Below, piece by piece: positions 7,601 through 8,024 of a stretch of DNA of 8,024 nucleotides. Each line of letters opens with the position of its first letter. The stretch's first letter is position 1. The notes under the pieces were generated by a model, which did not search any database, was not told the DNA's origin, and saw only the letters and a program-made list of their open reading frames with translations. Location: contig JAFUNW010000341.1 of the NCBI GenBank assembly GCA_017472905.1, forward strand, positions 1 to 8,024, in the 5' to 3' direction. Position numbers and translations under genes: made by a program. This DNA is from Bacteroidaceae bacterium (GTDB taxonomy: Bacteria; Bacteroidota; Bacteroidia; Bacteroidales; Bacteroidaceae).

Positions 7601-8024
7601 CGTGTCGATGGTCTTGTCGAACTCAACGTTGATTACAGCGTAGTCTTCGGTGTCTTCTTTCAACGTACCTACGGCCACTTCTTCGCCGGCTTCGTTCTTC
7701 AAAGAAACGGTTGTTCCTTTTTCAACCAAGGCTGCATCGGCAGAGAAAGTCAATTCCAATTCACTCAAAGAAAGAACGATTGACTCATTAGCCGGAACAG
7801 ACGACTTAATGCCAAACGGAAGTACCGTATAAGAATAAATCATGGAAGAAGCAAAATATCCGTCTGCCGTTCCGAAAGTTTTAGTCGGAACATTCAAAGT
7901 ATAGTCGCGTGCTTCTGTAACCTCTTTGTCCAAGGTAATGGTAGCCTTGGTTGGATCGGCTTCATCAATAGTTACCGAACCGGTAGCAACTTCAACTTCT
8001 TCGTAAGTCATGTCCGTATAAGAA
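4700..8024 (-). CDS. Giant surface protein with tandem Ig-like domains and sorting-type tail, 5' end outside the window
   Basis: At least 1,103 residues, counted from the codon ending at 8011; the frame stays open to the window edge, so this ATG is probably internal and the signal peptide is missing. Big_5/SbsA-like Ig units lie at about 1-63 (partial), 66-167, 295-418, 419-532, 538-657, 659-778 and 781-896. Each has a late strand such as YTVTIPAGAV or YYIVLPEGWIY; complete units also have an early strand such as ELTFS or IVLTFSTDV. Residues 168-290 form a different, tyrosine-rich beta region. Residues 900-1050 are helical and look like two FIVAR-type units. Residues 1054-1103 (YFTLSGVEL, then VKMVVKK) resemble a T9SS type A sorting domain. 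I recognise no catalytic domain. A long stalk for surface display, glycan binding or adhesion is the likeliest role, but this is inference; an enzyme domain could lie upstream. Composition is acidic and cysteine-poor, usual for extracellular proteins. Confidence 0.85.
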   Translation of the reverse strand, partial: SYTDMTYEEVEVATGSVTIDEADPTKATITLDKEVTEARDYTLNVPTKTFGTADGYFASSMIYSYTVLPFGIKSSVPANESIVLSLSELELTFSADAALVEKGTTVSLKNEAGEEVAVGTLKEDTEDYAVINVEFDKTIDTKGAYTVTIPAGAVKEYDGENVNAEVTYTINVDPEYWDPSWVVDLPGGDEYKEAPTELIVDRKYNIANSGTTYVTYTATETGRLYFNTNYNQSTTIRTTDGPDSWYIRKTLNGTQDEETANYSYWMGVQAGETYYITFYYYGKSRIFDLVFEAGQPYEPIAVTQTSHKDGDLYSRAIRTDLSYQYGAVDFRFNTGINADEVKAYVVLPSKDNAKIDVTSKNKLGSGNLYYAVCLGDTIEAIKEKYELKVGDKIQVVLENVQDQDFADNKLAENPSVELTLAGIVCSSVYPYEDNAQESVPSEIELTFDGEVVYGTGYVLDLVTNEKTDIPAANFVLGEPTTDRYGITTYQAILTLPEVTLSNTTKKFAVVLEDLKDKDGNVITYGETEGKFTLTYSLTDDRFAIESIDPANGAEVTTSLQTIKFTFADNVNLATGENAPYLTNYGDFEMEGTLSVDANDPKTIIMTLNEAVTTPGEYYIVLPEGWIYNSLYDASKEDLGLADGAIYNPYYTSSVIIPADFSDITVTDVTPDTYANTGSTVEELPAEIVVTFSAAVKEITAIYGLGSGGATPYAMEETPEGADALTATIDGEKVKIQVPAEVIAANTYGEYQIVLGVVDAEGKAVGANPNDSYDGHVVLSYYIQPSLKLVSYTPEGENLEKVEKIVLTFSTDVYPEYDPNGMSPWLGGIELKDADGKAVGGELTYTFSGKEVTITPATALTEKGVYQLSIPEGLFYESSFVLDDWYTTYLYNKEINLNFFVQMTNPAVANLTTAVADAKAWIATLDATNADHADVIALVNPLIEEGEAILADLNNHTLEEIQAQADALNEAVSAWKERFEKQVVVAELEALVARATQVYESIDEATRTDEAGLQATIQSADRIVMQPNWYMLEDILAAKEELEKALDAFIAENNLTVGVDIDANKEVVAVKYFTLSGVELTEPVEGVIVKKTLYADGTVTTVKMVVKK
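5324..7816 (-). repeat. Array of divergent Ig-like domain repeats within the giant surface protein
   Basis: This protein-level repeat consists of six complete units of about 100-125 residues, interrupted by one unrelated beta region (about 7142-7510). A seventh, partial unit lies nearer the window edge. Early-strand motifs lie at residues 86-90, 324-330, 439-444, 558-565, 683-690 and 800-807. Late-strand motifs lie at 141-150, 389-404, 503-516, 613-623, 746-760 and 861-871. The units are too diverged to show DNA-level repeats, which suggests old duplication or independent recruitment. The single Ig-like domain of the pectinesterase (IVLTF, YTFTLPAGV) has the same motif pair. Confidence 0.72.

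Noticed and set aside
8009..8011. ATG at 8011 (minus strand) as start of the Ig-repeat gene
   Set aside because: In-frame codons (SYTD) continue to the window edge without a stop, no signal peptide follows, and the ATG falls within an Ig-like unit.

Overview
The window looks like a piece of a Bacteroidales chromosome (Bacteroides/Prevotella-like; the genus cannot be fixed from the sequence). The reasons are the families present (a multidomain pectin methylesterase and a DUF4038/apiosidase-like glycosidase), weak A-rich leader sequences instead of clear Shine-Dalgarno sites, a candidate TTTG / TAnnTTTG-type promoter, and C-terminal tails resembling type IX secretion (T9SS) sorting domains on two of the three proteins. 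It reads as an accessory glycan-use or cell-surface region. No SusC/SusD pair, regulator, tRNA, rRNA or transposase is visible.

Layout: (1) Bases 3-2552, plus strand, hold a 5'-truncated gene for a large secreted pectinesterase: InlB-like repeat, beta-sandwich region, Big_5 Ig-like domain, CE8 catalytic domain with all key residues, Fn3-like domain and a sorting-type tail. It ends in a strong terminator. (2) Bases 2553-3004 are a gene-free gap between convergent genes. It contains a small repeat cluster (a 19-bp direct repeat and a 13-bp inverted repeat) and a minus-strand terminator. (3) Bases 3005-4546, minus strand, hold a complete exported glycoside hydrolase-like protein of the DUF4038/GH140 type with a C-terminal Collagen_bind_2-like domain. 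A candidate promoter lies just upstream. (4) Bases 4700-8024, minus strand, hold a 5'-truncated gene for a giant surface protein made of repeated Big_5-like Ig domains, a duplicated helical (FIVAR-like) module and a sorting-type tail, followed by its own terminator.

The pectinesterase would remove methyl esters from homogalacturonan, and the GH140-like enzyme could remove a side-chain sugar such as apiose, so a shared role in pectin breakdown is plausible. The giant Ig-repeat protein shows no catalytic domain in the part seen; binding or adhesion is a guess. Each gene has its own terminator, so the three appear to be separate transcription units. The least explained items are the Ig-repeat/helical protein and the intergenic repeat cluster.
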